Source: Comamonadaceae bacterium
GTDB lineage: Bacteria; Pseudomonadota; Gammaproteobacteria; Burkholderiales; Burkholderiaceae_C
NCBI GenBank assembly: GCA_947443645.1
Contig: CANEXF010000010.1
Location: forward strand, 1-64,000
Length of the DNA stretch: 64,000 nt
Reading direction: 5' to 3'
Of the stretch, positions 17,539-27,417 are shown one piece after another. The position numbers and the translations under genes are program-made. The notes beneath the pieces were generated by a model. That model worked only from the letters and a program-made list of their open reading frames with translations. It was not told the DNA's origin and did no database searches. How positions within the stretch are numbered: the stretch's first letter is position 1; the number at the start of each line of letters is the position of its first letter.

Positions 17539-17821
17539 ACTGATTTTTTTATGTTGTGAGATGGAATTTTGAGTGCGTTGGCGTTAAACCAAGCAGAAAC
17601 TGGATTCCTCGACATTTAACGCCAGAGGAAAACGCCGAAGTTACAAATAGTTAAAAGTCACCCAAACAAAGAATCAACTTGACATTTGGTTACTAACCCG
17701 TTGATTTATATGTTGTTAAGCGTTAACTTTTCACGGAAATCCACTTGCAGCAGAAAGCATCATGTCTTAATCTACCAGAGAATCGAAACCTCCGGTGACC
17801 CATTATTTATCCTCACGATCT

Positions 17822-18175
17822 ATGCGCTCACTCACATCCTCCTTCATTCCTCAGCTTAAAAGCAGTTGCATGGCCATGCTTGGCATGATTGATTCCACGC
17901 CCATCGCACGCAATGAACGCACGGAAGCCATCCGGCAACTGATGCTGAGCGAGCTGGGAGAATATTGCGAGAGGAAATTCCCGGCTGTGGCGCGCCGGGT
18001 GCGCTATGCGCCTGATATTCAAGGTCTTTGGTACGCCCGCAGCGATGTGATGGCGATACTGGCCAATACCTACGGCGAAACAGTCGCGCGAGAAAAAGTT
18101 GCCAGCATCAGCGGCCGATTCAAGGGACTGCTACCTAAAAGTCTGACCAGCCGGGCCGGCCTGCGCGCCCGTTGA
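17822..18175 (+). CDS. Small cytoplasmic protein of unknown function
   Basis: The protein has about 117 residues from ATG 17822; a GTG at 17795 would add nine. No family is recognised. It has no signal peptide or membrane segment. The middle, with conserved-looking RRVRYAPDIQGLWYARSDVM followed by a Lys/Arg-rich C-terminus, suggests a helical, possibly nucleic-acid-binding protein; this is a guess. No good ribosome site precedes either start. It lies between divergent aldehyde dehydrogenase and convergent carboxypeptidase genes. Confidence 0.5.
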   Translation: MRSLTSSFIPQLKSSCMAMLGMIDSTPIARNERTEAIRQLMLSELGEYCERKFPAVARRVRYAPDIQGLWYARSDVMAILANTYGETVAREKVASISGRFKGLLPKSLTSRAGLRAR

Positions 18176-18211
18176 AGCACCCACGCCTCACCTGAAGCGG
18201 ATACAGCGAGC

Positions 18212-19174
18212 TCAGTGCTCGTGACCCCACAGCACAAAAGCATCCCTGCCCTCCACCGCCAGCGTGGTTTTGGCTCCTACAGGAAGCAGCACCTTTGTCG
18301 GCACATGGCCAAACGGCAAGCCCGTTAAAACACGCGCCTTGACCTGTTTTTGCAGCCAAGCCACCACCGTAGGCAATTTGAAGCCCTTGTCATGCGGCAC
18401 CAACTTGTAGTTGGTGAATTGCCCAAAAATGATGGCTTTTTGTTGCGCCAAGACGCCCGCATGCAGCAGTTGCGTCAACATGCGTTCCAGGCGGTAGGGA
18501 TGCTCTGAAACATCTTCCAGAAACAAAATCCCGCCTTTGATCGCCGGCAGATAGGGCGTGCCCACGAGAGATGACAGCATAGACAGATTGCCACCCCAAA
18601 GCGTTGCATTTTTTATAGAGAAATCGGCTTTAACGTCTGACTGGCGGTCGCCAGCAGCTATTGAATCAGTAGCAAAAGCTAACCCGGTCTTGGGCAGTTG
18701 CCAGCCCGTACCTTCGCCCTGCCCGCTAAGAAGATCTTCAAAACAGGCTTGCATGATGTCGTCTGGCTCGGCCTCGATGCCAAAGTCCTCGCCCAAGGCG
18801 GGGCCGGCCCAGGTCACCGCACCTGTTTTAGCCAGCACGGCAGATTGAAATGCAGTGAAATCACTGAGCCCCACGAACTGCGTGCCCTTGCCTATCGCCT
18901 TGGCAACCGCTTTGTAGTTGATGCCCGGCAAAATCCGCGTGAGCCCGTAGCCGCCGCGCGAAATCAACGCGACATCGGCGCCGCTGGCCGCTGCCCGGTG
19001 TATGGCCGCAAGACGGGTGTCGTCGTCCCCGGCAAAGCGCTGGTGTCCGTCAAGAGCGGCTGAGTCGATTTCGACTTCGTGGCCCATGGCCTGCAGCCGC
19101 TTGATGCCGCGCTTGAAACTGGCCTTGTCGCGTACTGCGCTTGAGGGTGAATAGATGTAGATATGTTTTTTCAC
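18212..19174 (-). CDS. ldcA: Muramoyltetrapeptide L,D-carboxypeptidase (peptidase S66)
   Basis: The enzyme removes the terminal D-Ala from murein tetrapeptides in cell-wall recycling, in the cytoplasm (no signal peptide). The S66 triad is visible as Ser104 (GLSDFTA), Glu220 (FLEDVSE) and His290 (PFGHVPTK), with TLWGGNLSML before the Glu strand. Length (320 residues) is normal. Residues about 168-183 (TDSIAAGDRQSDVKAD) are encoded by a copy of a dispersed repeat found at six other places in the window. The peptide lies before the conserved TLWGGN strand, where an insertion should be tolerated. Confidence 0.88.
   Translation of the reverse strand: MKKHIYIYSPSSAVRDKASFKRGIKRLQAMGHEVEIDSAALDGHQRFAGDDDTRLAAIHRAAASGADVALISRGGYGLTRILPGINYKAVAKAIGKGTQFVGLSDFTAFQSAVLAKTGAVTWAGPALGEDFGIEAEPDDIMQACFEDLLSGQGEGTGWQLPKTGLAFATDSIAAGDRQSDVKADFSIKNATLWGGNLSMLSSLVGTPYLPAIKGGILFLEDVSEHPYRLERMLTQLLHAGVLAQQKAIIFGQFTNYKLVPHDKGFKLPTVVAWLQKQVKARVLTGLPFGHVPTKVLLPVGAKTTLAVEGRDAFVLWGHEH
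18626..18673 (-). repeat. Dispersed repeat family 1 copy inside ldcA
   Basis: This sequence reads GCTACTGATTCAATAGCTGC... to ...TTAAAGCC on the minus strand. It follows the family pattern GCTAC-TATTTTGA-TAGCTGCTTGCGCCCGT-N5-TTGCGCTAAAGCC. It is translated in frame within ldcA. Confidence 0.65.
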
Positions 19175-19272
19175 GGTTCCAAGTATCCCACTGCGTGACG
19201 TAAGCCCAAATCACGCATCGGCCGGCCCAAGCTCTCGGCTGTATGGCGTGCTGGCGGCATGACCCCAGCGCT

Positions 19273-20565
19273 TCAAGGCTGGAAGAAGCCAAGCGCCGCG
19301 CGGGCCAAGGCCTCGCTGGGCTCTGCTGGCGCAGCAATTTCCTGCCCCAGTGACTTGCGCCCGCCAGCCATGCTGCGCGCCAATTCACGCACCACGGGCA
19401 GCGCAAAAACCGGGTCATTTGGTCCAGCGGCGATCAGGGTCTGGCCGTTCCAGTCCTGCCGCCAGAATTCACGCGCGGCCTCCACGATGGTGACAGCCTG
19501 CGAGTCGTCAAAGACCCGCGTCATGGCCGCAAAAGCCCGCAGCGCCGCCTGGTGGCCCTTGTCCGGAAAGGGCGCGTTGTCAGCCGTGCACTCTTGCGCG
19601 CCCATGGCAAGACTGGCGCAGACCAGCAAGCCTTTGTAGCGCTGCGGCTCGGCCATGACCAGACTCAAGCCCAAGGCAGCGCCCCAGTCCTGCCCCACCA
19701 GCACCACCCGGCTCAGGTCCAGCCGCGCGGTCAACTCCAGCAGCGATTCAAGCTGCCGGTCAAAGCTGTGAAAACCCTCTTTTTTGGGCTTGTCGCTTTT
19801 GCCAAAACCGATCAGATCGGGCGCAACCACGCGGTGCCCCGCTAGCAGCAAGGCGGGGATCATGCTTCGAAAGGCATGACTCCAGCTCGCCTGGCCATGC
19901 AGACACAGATAGGTCAGGCCGACGTCGGGGCCGGCACCCGCCTCACCAGGCTGGTCCAGGTAATGCATGCGCAAACCAGCGAGCGCCGGCAAGTCGCTGA
20001 TGTAATGCGGCTGCCACGGGTAATCGGGCAAGTCGGCAAACGCCGCATCGGGCGTGCGCAACGCATCGTCGCGCAAGGGGTGGCTCAGCCTGGCCTCTTC
20101 ACGCTGCGCGTCCCGACGCTGGCGAAAAAAGGTTTGCAGCAGCGCCGTGCTTTCCTCTGCCATTACGCCGCCCTGCAGCGTGGTCTGGTGGTTGAGCTGG
20201 GCCAGACTGAACAGGTTGAGCACCGAGCCTGCCGCGCCGGTCTTGGGCTCGGGCGCGCCGAACACCACGCGCTTGAGCCTGGCATGCAGCATGGCGCCGC
20301 TGCACATGGCGCAGGGCTCGAGCGTCACATAAAGCTCGCAGTCGTCCAGCCGGTAGTTGCCCAGCGCCTTGGCGGCCGCGCGCAAGGCGATGATTTCTGC
20401 GTGGGCCGTCGGGTCACAGCCATCGACAGGCGCGTTGCGGCCAGTGGCAATCACCTGGCCGTGCCTGACGACTACGGCGCCCACGGGCACCTCTCCCGCG
20501 GCAGCGGCCTCGCCGGCCTCCTTCAAGGCAAGCTGCATGAAAATTCTGGACGCTTGGTGACTCAT
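19273..20565 (-). CDS. tadA: Fusion of tRNA adenosine deaminase TadA and an alpha/beta hydrolase
   Basis: Residues 1-155 are TadA: HAE (His55, Glu57) and PCAMC (Cys85, Cys88) bind the catalytic zinc that converts A34 to inosine in tRNA-Arg(ACG). Residues about 185-430 resemble haloalkane-dehalogenase-type hydrolases, with an oxyanion region HGQASW, nucleophile Asp293 in GQDWGAALGL and acid Asp384 in GPNDPVF. The usual C-terminal catalytic His (GHF-type motif) is absent: the sequence reads GGRKSLGQEIAAP. The hydrolase half may therefore be inactive or altered. ATG 20565 starts the TadA fold; longer in-frame starts cross a repeat. Confidence 0.88.
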   Translation of the reverse strand: MSHQASRIFMQLALKEAGEAAAAGEVPVGAVVVRHGQVIATGRNAPVDGCDPTAHAEIIALRAAAKALGNYRLDDCELYVTLEPCAMCSGAMLHARLKRVVFGAPEPKTGAAGSVLNLFSLAQLNHQTTLQGGVMAEESTALLQTFFRQRRDAQREEARLSHPLRDDALRTPDAAFADLPDYPWQPHYISDLPALAGLRMHYLDQPGEAGAGPDVGLTYLCLHGQASWSHAFRSMIPALLLAGHRVVAPDLIGFGKSDKPKKEGFHSFDRQLESLLELTARLDLSRVVLVGQDWGAALGLSLVMAEPQRYKGLLVCASLAMGAQECTADNAPFPDKGHQAALRAFAAMTRVFDDSQAVTIVEAAREFWRQDWNGQTLIAAGPNDPVFALPVVRELARSMAGGRKSLGQEIAAPAEPSEALARAALGFFQP

Positions 20566-20570
20566 GAAGA

Positions 20571-20618
20571 CTATAGATTTAGTAGCTGCTTGCGCCCGTG
20601 GGTATTGCGCAAACGGCT
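20571..20618 (+). repeat. Dispersed repeat family 1 copy upstream of tadA
   Basis: CTATAGATTTAGTAGCTGCT then TGCGCCCGTGGGTATTGCGC gives the clearest intergenic example of the family. It lies just before the tadA start codon, so its transcript forms part of the tadA leader. Confidence 0.75.
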
Positions 20619-20668
20619 TTTTTAGCTTGAATAATTGGCTTGGATGTTTGGCTTGGAAAGCTGGCTTG

Positions 20669-20875
20669 TTATTTGTCGTCAGGCTCGGGCCTGGGTGCCT
20701 GCATGGCTGCGTCAAGCGCCTGCTTGTACTGCTGCTGCAACAGCTGAGCCTGCTCGCCCGGGCTGGCGGCCGGCGCGGGGAGGTTTTGACGGCTGGCAGT
20801 CAGCTGCTTTTTGGCCAGTACGCCAAGCACGGCCAACACGATCAGCAGACTGATCAGGCTAAAACTGACACGCAT
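20669..20875 (-). CDS. Small single-span membrane protein
   Basis: The 68-residue protein has one N-terminal hydrophobic segment (about residues 5-22, SLISLLIVLAVLGVL). A short cytoplasmic or periplasmic tail rich in Gln, Ala and Pro follows. No function is known to me. It sits 104 bp before tadA on the same strand and 44 bp after the paiB-like gene. The three probably form a transcription unit, with a dispersed repeat between this gene and tadA. Confidence 0.6.
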   Translation of the reverse strand: MRVSFSLISLLIVLAVLGVLAKKQLTASRQNLPAPAASPGEQAQLLQQQYKQALDAAMQAPRPEPDDK

Positions 20876-20919
20876 CTCAGGGCTCCCCAGACACCAGGCA
20901 GATATTCACGGTGTTCACC

Positions 20920-21564
20920 TTATTCACGGCATTCCAACTGCGCCATCCAGCTGGCCAAGGCTTGCTCGTTTTCGCCGCCTCCGGCGTACAAGGCTTTCAT
21001 TGCGGCGCTGGCTTCGGGCCTGTGCTGGTTGAGCTTGATCTTGCATTGCAGCCTGGTCACATGCAGCTCAAACGCGACGATGCCGGCCAGCATCTTGTGC
21101 GCGAAATCCTCACCCAGCCCGCGCCACTGCTCGGCATAGGGCGGTTCGTGATCGCCTATGAGCTTTTTCAGCAAACGGTCTTTGGCCAATGGGTCCTCGA
21201 CCAGCGTGGCCTGCACCGTGCAGTGCACCGCCAGGTAGTTCCAGGTCGGCACGCGTGCCAGGTCCGGGTAGACCTTGGGTGACATGTAGGCGTGTGGCCC
21301 CAAAAACGTCACCACCGCCTGTGGCCGCGCGGCCAGATAAGTCCAATGCGGATTAGCCCTGGCCACATGGCCGAGCAACACGAACTCCGTGGACGCCGAC
21401 TCAGGCGAGGGCCGCTCTTCAAGGTGTAGTGGCAGGTGCGTGACAAAGGGCAAGCCCTCGGCATCGACACTGACCAGGCTGGCCAGCGCCTGCTCGCGCA
21501 TCAGCTGGGCGGCTTGCGTGCGATCACCTTCAAACTGTTTCGGCAAATACATGGTCGCAAGCAT
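20920..21564 (-). CDS. PaiB-family FMN-binding split-barrel protein (putative negative regulator)
   Basis: The 214-residue protein starts MLATMYLPKQFEGD; the second Met (21552) is the family's usual start. PaiB features include VTHLPLHLEE, GHVARANPHW, AVVTFLGPHAYMSPKVY and VPTWNYLAVHC. In Bacillus, PaiB represses sporulation and protease genes; in most bacteria the role is unknown, and an FMN- or haem-binding split barrel is expected. No adjacent paiA-like acetyltransferase is present. The ribosome site is weak at either start. Confidence 0.82.
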   Translation of the reverse strand: MLATMYLPKQFEGDRTQAAQLMREQALASLVSVDAEGLPFVTHLPLHLEERPSPESASTEFVLLGHVARANPHWTYLAARPQAVVTFLGPHAYMSPKVYPDLARVPTWNYLAVHCTVQATLVEDPLAKDRLLKKLIGDHEPPYAEQWRGLGEDFAHKMLAGIVAFELHVTRLQCKIKLNQHRPEASAAMKALYAGGGENEQALASWMAQLECRE

Positions 21565-21727
21565 AGGTCAAAAACTGCAGCGCTTGTGATGCTCGCATAC
21601 CGCGCATGGTAGCCACACAACCAGCGCAAGTGCGATAGGACGCGACAATCAAGCTTTTGCTGCTGCTTGCAGCTGATCGGTTGGGGCTGCGGCTCAGCTT
21701 CTTTTTGTCTCCGTTCGTCTGTCCTGA

Positions 21728-22507
21728 ATGCCTCTTTTTCCCCGCGCAAGTTACCCCCTGTTCCACAACTTATTTACCCCGCTACTTGCACTCTTACTTG
21801 CATGCTCGCCAATCCGTCACAGTCAGGCGGCCCAGGACTTTGCGGCCTGCCCGCAGTTTTTTGCCCACGCCCAGGCCCCGCTGGTCGCCCCTCGCCCGAC
21901 CCAGCGCGCACTTTGCTACGACGCCTTTGCCCTCCTGCATTCGGGCGAAAGCAAAACGCCGGTGTTTGTGGCAGAAAAACTCAACCGGGCATCAGTTGCG
22001 GACGCCGACGAAAAGCGTAGCAACCGGTTTTTTGCCGATGCGCGTCTGCGCGCGGCCGAGCGGGCCAGCCCGGCCGACTACAAGGGCAGCGGCTTTGACC
22101 GGGGCCACATGGCGCCCGCCGGCGACATGCCGACGGCCCAAGCCATGGCGCAAAGCTTCTCTATGGCCAACATGGTGCCGCAGGCGCCTGCGCACAACCG
22201 CGGGGTCTGGGCAAAATCCGTTGAGATGGCAACGCGCCGTTATGTCTCACGCGCCGCGGGCGATGTTTATGTCATCACCGGGCCGGTCTATGTGCCCAGC
22301 ATTGCGCTGAGCCCAGGCATAGGCCCGGGACATGTGCGTGTACCCAAGTACCTGTTCAAGCTGGTTTATGACGAACAAAAAAACCAGGCCTGGGCCTACT
22401 GGCAGGAAAACGCCAATGCAAGCCTGGCATCGGCGCCCATCAGCTACGCCGAACTGGTCAGGCGTACCGGCGTTTCATTCTTGCCAGGCTTCAATCCTGT
22501 CGACTAG
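21728..22507 (+). CDS. Secreted DNA/RNA non-specific endonuclease (NUC1 family)
   Basis: The 259-residue protein has an N-terminal signal sequence (hydrophobic core about residues 12-26) and a beta-beta-alpha-metal nuclease domain. The signature FDRGHMAPAGD places the catalytic His near residue 127, and the magnesium-binding Asn lies near 161 in PQAPAHNRGVW. Enzymes of this family degrade DNA and RNA without sequence preference outside the cytoplasm. It needs no inhibitor if exported efficiently; none is seen nearby. It converges on guaA. Confidence 0.88.
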   Translation: MPLFPRASYPLFHNLFTPLLALLLACSPIRHSQAAQDFAACPQFFAHAQAPLVAPRPTQRALCYDAFALLHSGESKTPVFVAEKLNRASVADADEKRSNRFFADARLRAAERASPADYKGSGFDRGHMAPAGDMPTAQAMAQSFSMANMVPQAPAHNRGVWAKSVEMATRRYVSRAAGDVYVITGPVYVPSIALSPGIGPGHVRVPKYLFKLVYDEQKNQAWAYWQENANASLASAPISYAELVRRTGVSFLPGFNPVD

Positions 22508-22535
22508 CGCTTGAGCAGCGCGAGTCGACCAGGGA

Positions 22536-24155
22536 TTATTCCCACTCAATAGTCGCCGGCGGCTTGCTGCTCACGTCGTAGGTCACGCGGTTGATGCCGC
22601 GCACTTCGTTGATGATGCGGCCGGAAACCTTCTTGAGCAACGCGTAAGGCAGTTCGGCCCAATCGGCGGTCATGAAGTCACTGGTCTGCACCGCGCGCAG
22701 TGCCACCACGTAGTCGTAAGTCCGGCCATCACCCATCACGCCCACGCTTTTGACGGGCAAAAACACCGCGAAGGCCTGGCTGGTCAACTCGTACCAGGAC
22801 TTGCCAGTGGCTTCATCCTTGAAGTTGTGCAACTCTTCGATGAATATGGCGTCAGCGCGGCGCAGCAGGTCGGCATATTCTTTTTTGACTTCACCCAAAA
22901 TCCGCACGCCCAGGCCAGGACCGGGGAAAGGATGGCGGTAGACCATGTCGTGCGGCAAGCCCAGGGCTTCGCCAAGCTCGCGGACTTCGTCCTTGAACAG
23001 CTCACGCAGCGGCTCCAGCAGCTTCAAGCCCAATTGCTCAGGCAGGCCGCCGACGTTGTGGTGGCTTTTGATGGTGACGGCCTTCTTGTTCTTGCCGCCC
23101 CCCGACTCGATCACGTCGGGGTAAATCGTACCCTGGGCCAGCCACTTGGCACCCTTGGACGAGGCGTTGGCAGCCTTCAGCTTGGCGGCTTCGGCCTTGA
23201 AGACTTCCACAAACTCGCGGCCTATGATCTTGCGCTTGGCTTCAGGTTCGCTGACACCGGCGAGGTGACCGAGGAACTGGTCTGCGGCATCGACACGGAT
23301 CACCTTGGCGTGCAGCTTGCCGACGAACATGTCCATCACCATGTCGCCTTCGTTCAGGCGCAACAGGCCATGGTCGACAAACACGCAGGTCAGCTGGTCG
23401 CCAATGGCGCGGTGAATCAGGGCGGCCGCAACCGATGAATCGACGCCGCCGGACAGTCCCAGGATGACTTCTTCATCGCCTACTTGGGCGCGGATTTTCG
23501 CTACCGCCTCGCTGATGTAGTCGCCCATGACCCAGTCCGCACGCGTGCCGCAGATGTCGAGCACAAAACGGTTGAGAATGGCCGGTCCCTGTTTCGTATG
23601 GGTCACTTCAGGGTGAAACTGCACAGCATAAAAGCGCCGCGCTTCGTCGGCCATGCCGGCAATCGGACAGCTGTCGGTACTGGCCATGAGCTTGAAGCCC
23701 GGTGGCAGCTCGGTGACCTTGTCGCCATGGCTCATCCAGACCGAAAGCATGCCGTGCCCTTCTGGCGTGGCGTAGTCCTGAATGCCGTCAAACAGCTTGG
23801 TGTGTCCGCGTGCACGCACATCGGCCTGCCCGAACTCACGTTTGTGTCCACTCTCAACCTTGCCGCCAAGCTGCCAGGCCATGGCCTGCATGCCGTAGCA
23901 AATGCCCAGCACCGGCACGCCCAGCTCAAACACTGCGGCTGGCGCCTTGTCTGTTGTGTCTTCATAAATGCTGGCATGACTGCCAGACAGGATCACGCCC
24001 TTGAGCTGGCCGTCCTTGGCGTACTCGCGAATCCAGTCGTCGGTCACGTCGCAGGGATGGACCTCGCAAAAGACATGCGCCTCACGCACACGGCGGGCGA
24101 TCAGCTGGGTGACTTGCGAGCCGAAGTCGAGGATAAGGATTTTTTGGTGCTGCAT
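22536..24155 (-). CDS. guaA: GMP synthase (glutamine-hydrolysing)
   Basis: The enzyme converts XMP to GMP using ATP and glutamine, the last step of guanine nucleotide synthesis. The class I amidotransferase domain carries Cys86 (GICYGMQ) and the His-x-Glu of QFHPEVTH. The ATP-pyrophosphatase domain has the PP-loop [14 protein letters not shown], and the dimerisation domain ends in ATIEWE. Length (539) is slightly above E. coli's 525. An insert around [20 protein letters not shown] is usual in beta-proteobacteria. It follows guaB on the same strand, separated by a GC-rich dispersed repeat. Confidence 0.97.
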   Translation of the reverse strand: MQHQKILILDFGSQVTQLIARRVREAHVFCEVHPCDVTDDWIREYAKDGQLKGVILSGSHASIYEDTTDKAPAAVFELGVPVLGICYGMQAMAWQLGGKVESGHKREFGQADVRARGHTKLFDGIQDYATPEGHGMLSVWMSHGDKVTELPPGFKLMASTDSCPIAGMADEARRFYAVQFHPEVTHTKQGPAILNRFVLDICGTRADWVMGDYISEAVAKIRAQVGDEEVILGLSGGVDSSVAAALIHRAIGDQLTCVFVDHGLLRLNEGDMVMDMFVGKLHAKVIRVDAADQFLGHLAGVSEPEAKRKIIGREFVEVFKAEAAKLKAANASSKGAKWLAQGTIYPDVIESGGGKNKKAVTIKSHHNVGGLPEQLGLKLLEPLRELFKDEVRELGEALGLPHDMVYRHPFPGPGLGVRILGEVKKEYADLLRRADAIFIEELHNFKDEATGKSWYELTSQAFAVFLPVKSVGVMGDGRTYDYVVALRAVQTSDFMTADWAELPYALLKKVSGRIINEVRGINRVTYDVSSKPPATIEWE

Positions 24156-24199
24156 AGGGTTTGATCAATCGCTGCGGACTGTCGAAAGTTTGAAGACAA

Positions 24200-24365
24200 T
24201 TTTCCGACGGGCCGCCCCTAGGAAAAATACGCCCCCTAGTGGGGCAGAGAGCTTGCGCGTTGTTAGCGAACGTTTAGGCCACAGCGGCCGCCGCGCAAGG
24301 CCGACCCAAGCAAGGCCAGCCTTTTCGGGGGGCCGCGCAGTACACGAAGTGACAAGCGTGGGGGC
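24200..24365 (-). repeat. GC-rich dispersed repeat family 2 (long copy) between guaB and guaA
   Basis: On the minus strand it runs from GGCCCCCACGCTTGTCACTT through CTGCCCCACTAGGGGGCGTA to CCTAGGGGCGGCCCGTCGGA. Both ends match the copy at 42470-42549 in yejF, but here about 90 bp more lies between them. No coding function is seen. The element occupies nearly all of the guaB-guaA gap. Confidence 0.7.
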
Positions 24366-24368
24366 CAA

Positions 24369-25838
24369 TCACTCGGCCCGGTAATTGGGCGCTTCTTTGG
24401 TGATCTGCACATCGTGGACATGGCTTTCGCGAATGCCTGCGGAGGTGATCTCGACAAATTCGGCCTTGTTCTGCATCTCTTCAATCGTCGCGCAACCGCA
24501 ATAACCCATGCTGGCACGCAAACCGCCAGCCATCTGGTACACGATGGAGACCATGGAGCCTTTGTAAGGCACCCGACCTTCAATGCCTTCAGGCACCAAT
24601 TTGTCAGCGTTCGGGTTGCCGGTGCTGGACTCCTGGAAATAGCGGTCAGCGCTGCCCTGCTGCATGGCGCCTATGCTGCCCATGCCGCGGTAGCTCTTGT
24701 AGCTGCGGCCCTGAAACAAAATAACTTCTCCGGGGGCTTCTTCAGTACCGGCAAACATGCCGCCCATCATCACCGTACCCGCACCTGCGGCGATCGCCTT
24801 GGCGATGTCGCCGCTGTAGCGAATGCCGCCGTCGCCAATCAAGGGAACGCCCGTGCCGCGCAAAGCCGTTGCAACGCTGTCTATGGCCATGATTTGCGGT
24901 ACACCGACGCCAGCCACGATGCGGGTGGTGCAGATGCTGCCGGGACCGATGCCGACCTTGACCGCGTCAGCGCCTGCCTCAACTAGCGCCAGCGCAGCAG
25001 CACCGGTGGCAATGTTGCCGCCAATCACATCGATATGCGGATAGTTCTTCTTGACCCAGCGCACGCGCTCGATCACGCCATGGCTATGACCGTGCGCGGT
25101 GTCGACAACAATCGCATCAACACCGGCGCGCACCAGTGCCTCGACACGCTCTTCGGTACCAGCACCAACGCCCACCGCTGCGCCCACGCGCAGGCGGCCA
25201 GAAGCGTCACGCGCTGCATTGGGGAAATTGGTCTGCTTGGTGATGTCCTTGACGGTGATCAAGCCCTTGAGCTCAAAATCATCGTTGACGACCAACAGGC
25301 GCTCAAGCTTGTATTTGTTGAGCAAGGCCTTGGCTTCGGCAGGCGAAGTGCCTTCCTTGACCGTGATCAGCTTCTCGCGCGGCGTCATGATCTGATGCGC
25401 CTTGACGTCGTAGCGGGTTTCAAAGCGCAGATCGCGGCTGGTCACGATACCAACCACCTTGCCGCCGTCGCACACCGGAAAGCCCGAGATGCCAAGCTGC
25501 TCGGACAGTTCAAGCACCTGCAGCACGGTGTGCTCTGGTGTGATCACCACCGGGTCACGCACCACGCCGGACTCGTAACGCTTGACCTTGGCCACATGTG
25601 CGGCCTGCTCTTGTGGCGTGAGGTTTTTGTGCACGATGCCAATGCCGCCCTCCTGGGCGATGGCAATCGCCAGCCGGGCTTCAGTCACCGTGTCCATGGC
25701 CGCCGAAACCAGCGGCAGATTAAGGCGGATGTTTCGTGAGAACTGGGTTGAAAGGGAAGTGTCCTTGGGCAGGACCTGGGAGAACGCTGGCACCAACAAT
25801 ACGTCGTCGAAGGTGAGCGCTTTGCCGAGTAGGCGCAT
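24369..25838 (-). CDS. guaB: Inosine-5'-monophosphate dehydrogenase
   Basis: The enzyme oxidises IMP to XMP with NAD+, the committed step to GMP. The TIM barrel is interrupted by two CBS domains (about residues 95-205). The catalytic Cys lies in [13 protein letters not shown] and the flap in [11 protein letters not shown]. Length from ATG 25838 is 489, standard. GGAG 8 bp before that ATG makes [17 protein letters not shown] the right start. The guaB-guaA order is typical, with a repeat lying between the two here. Confidence 0.97.
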   Translation of the reverse strand: MRLLGKALTFDDVLLVPAFSQVLPKDTSLSTQFSRNIRLNLPLVSAAMDTVTEARLAIAIAQEGGIGIVHKNLTPQEQAAHVAKVKRYESGVVRDPVVITPEHTVLQVLELSEQLGISGFPVCDGGKVVGIVTSRDLRFETRYDVKAHQIMTPREKLITVKEGTSPAEAKALLNKYKLERLLVVNDDFELKGLITVKDITKQTNFPNAARDASGRLRVGAAVGVGAGTEERVEALVRAGVDAIVVDTAHGHSHGVIERVRWVKKNYPHIDVIGGNIATGAAALALVEAGADAVKVGIGPGSICTTRIVAGVGVPQIMAIDSVATALRGTGVPLIGDGGIRYSGDIAKAIAAGAGTVMMGGMFAGTEEAPGEVILFQGRSYKSYRGMGSIGAMQQGSADRYFQESSTGNPNADKLVPEGIEGRVPYKGSMVSIVYQMAGGLRASMGYCGCATIEEMQNKAEFVEITSAGIRESHVHDVQITKEAPNYRAE

Positions 25839-26003
25839 AGGGTAAACTCCAAAAGATGGATTGTACCCGGGCAACAAGCGGTGTCCGGCCAGTGCACAGT
25901 GATCTGGCGCGCTGCAAGCTTTTGTTACCAGTCAGAGTGGCAAAATTCACACTTTAATGAAGCAGCTGTGTGAATTTGCAAGTTGGCGCTATACACTGGT
26001 TCG

Positions 26004-26534
26004 ATGGACTCCAAAGCTGCTTCAAAGCGCCTGCTGCTGGCCGTTGCCAGTGCAGGCTTTGCACTGACCTCCTTTGCCCAGTGGCAATGGGTAGACAAAG
26101 ACGGTCACCGCGTATTCAGCGACCGCTCACCGCCAGCCGAGGTCCAGGATAAAGACATCCTCAAGCGGCCGCCCGGAAGCTTGAAGCCCATCCCGCTTCC
26201 CCCAGCCACTGACGACGCCTCTGCCGCTACGCCAGACAAGCCCGTTGGCGCAAAACCTGGCTTGCCCAAGCTTTCAGGCAAGGACGCTGACCTGGAGGCC
26301 AGGAAAAAGAAGGCTGACGATGAAGTCGCTGCCAGGAAAAAAACCGAAGATGACAAATTGGCCAAGTCCAGGGCCGAGAACTGCGAGCGCGCCAGAACAG
26401 CCATGGCGACTTTGCAATCGGGCGTGCGCATGTCATCAATCAACGCGCAGGGCGAGCGGGAAGTATTTGATGACGACAGGCGTGCGAGTGAAATCAAACG
26501 CACACAGGACGTGATCGATTCAAGTTGCAAATAA
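26004..26534 (+). CDS. Exported DUF4124-domain protein
   Basis: The 176-residue protein has a signal peptide ending near TSFA-Q. The DUF4124 signature QWVDKDGHRVFSDRSPP follows, and then a charged coiled-coil-like segment rich in Lys, Asp and Glu (about residues 90-140). DUF4124 proteins are common periplasmic or envelope proteins of unknown function in beta- and gamma-proteobacteria. The start is taken at ATG 26004; a TTG seven codons upstream is in frame. It is divergent from guaB. Confidence 0.8.
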   Translation: MDSKAASKRLLLAVASAGFALTSFAQWQWVDKDGHRVFSDRSPPAEVQDKDILKRPPGSLKPIPLPPATDDASAATPDKPVGAKPGLPKLSGKDADLEARKKKADDEVAARKKTEDDKLAKSRAENCERARTAMATLQSGVRMSSINAQGEREVFDDDRRASEIKRTQDVIDSSCK

Positions 26535-26569
26535 GGCGGCTCGGCCTTGAACTTGCGCCGCCTTGAGCC

Positions 26570-26929
26570 TCAGTAACCGGCTTTCGCGCCAGCCCGTGTC
26601 GTGGCAAACAAACCAGCACGCTTGACCCCTTGACGACTAAAGCGTTCACGACGCGCGATTTTCGGATCAACCCTGAGCGCACGGTAAATCTCCAGCCTGT
26701 CCTGGTCACGCAACAATTGGCTGGACGTCACGCGTTTGCCCCAGACACCGAGCAGCAGCGGCTGCTGCATGAGTTCTGGAAACTCCTGCAATACGGAGCA
26801 GCTTTTGAGTGCCAGCGCTACGCTCGCGCCAGCCGGCAGCTGAATCGTCCATTCACGCAGCTGCCTGGGCGCGGGTGAGTAAACGAGCAGGATATTCATG
26901 CTGGGTAGCCGGGGCTCAACGCTCACCAT
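26570..26929 (-). CDS. rnfH: RnfH family (UPF0125) ubiquitin-like fold protein
   Basis: The protein has about 119 residues with a beta-grasp-like core (MNILLVYSPAPRQLREWTI, then the basic tail around DPKIARRERF). The function is unknown, and the family usually sits next to ratA, as here. ATG 26929 overlaps the end of ratA by 14 bp and suggests translational coupling. An internal ATG at 26899 is also possible but has no ribosome site. The basic C-terminal motif KIARRERFSRQG is typical of the family. Confidence 0.8.
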   Translation of the reverse strand: MVSVEPRLPSMNILLVYSPAPRQLREWTIQLPAGASVALALKSCSVLQEFPELMQQPLLLGVWGKRVTSSQLLRDQDRLEIYRALRVDPKIARRERFSRQGVKRAGLFATTRAGAKAGY

Positions 26930-27362
26930 AAACCTGGCCAGCCCGCTTGACAAATGCGTCGACCAGACTGCCTGCAATCTTGTCGAACACAGGCCCCACC
27001 AGCGCAGCCAAAGCCGCATTGTCAAAATCGTAGCGCAAACGAAAGTCGATTTTGCAGGCACGTTCGCCAGCATTGCCCACCGGTGTGAACTCCCAATGGC
27101 CATCAAGCTTGGAAAACGGCCCGTCCACCAGCTCGAGATCTATCTTGCGGTCTTTTTCATGGATGTTGCGTGTGGTGAAGCTTTGCTTGATACCTGCCAT
27201 GGACAGGCCGACTTTGGCGGTCATGCCATGCGCATCTTGCGCAATCACAGAGGCCAGATCGCACCAGGGAAGAAATTGCGGGTAGCTGGCAACATCGCTC
27301 ACCAATGCAAACATTTCGGCGGCGCTGTACCAGATCAGAACGGACTTGTGAACGGTTTTCAT
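26916..27362 (-). CDS. ratA: RatA/COQ10-like START-domain protein
   Basis: The 148-residue protein is a single START-like lipid-binding domain. It opens with [18 protein letters not shown] and contains YPQFLPWC and a closing helix [14 protein letters not shown]. coli RatA was reported to inhibit ribosome subunit association, while the eukaryotic relative Coq10 binds ubiquinone; either role is possible here. The gene overlaps rnfH downstream and is divergent from smpB. The conserved smpB/ratA/rnfH neighbourhood supports the assignment. Confidence 0.88.
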   Translation of the reverse strand: MKTVHKSVLIWYSAAEMFALVSDVASYPQFLPWCDLASVIAQDAHGMTAKVGLSMAGIKQSFTTRNIHEKDRKIDLELVDGPFSKLDGHWEFTPVGNAGERACKIDFRLRYDFDNAALAALVGPVFDKIAGSLVDAFVKRAGQVYGER

Positions 27363-27417
27363 ACAATGGACGGTTGCGCACGATTGTATTGGTCGGGGAC
27401 GCCCTCAATTACGTTTT

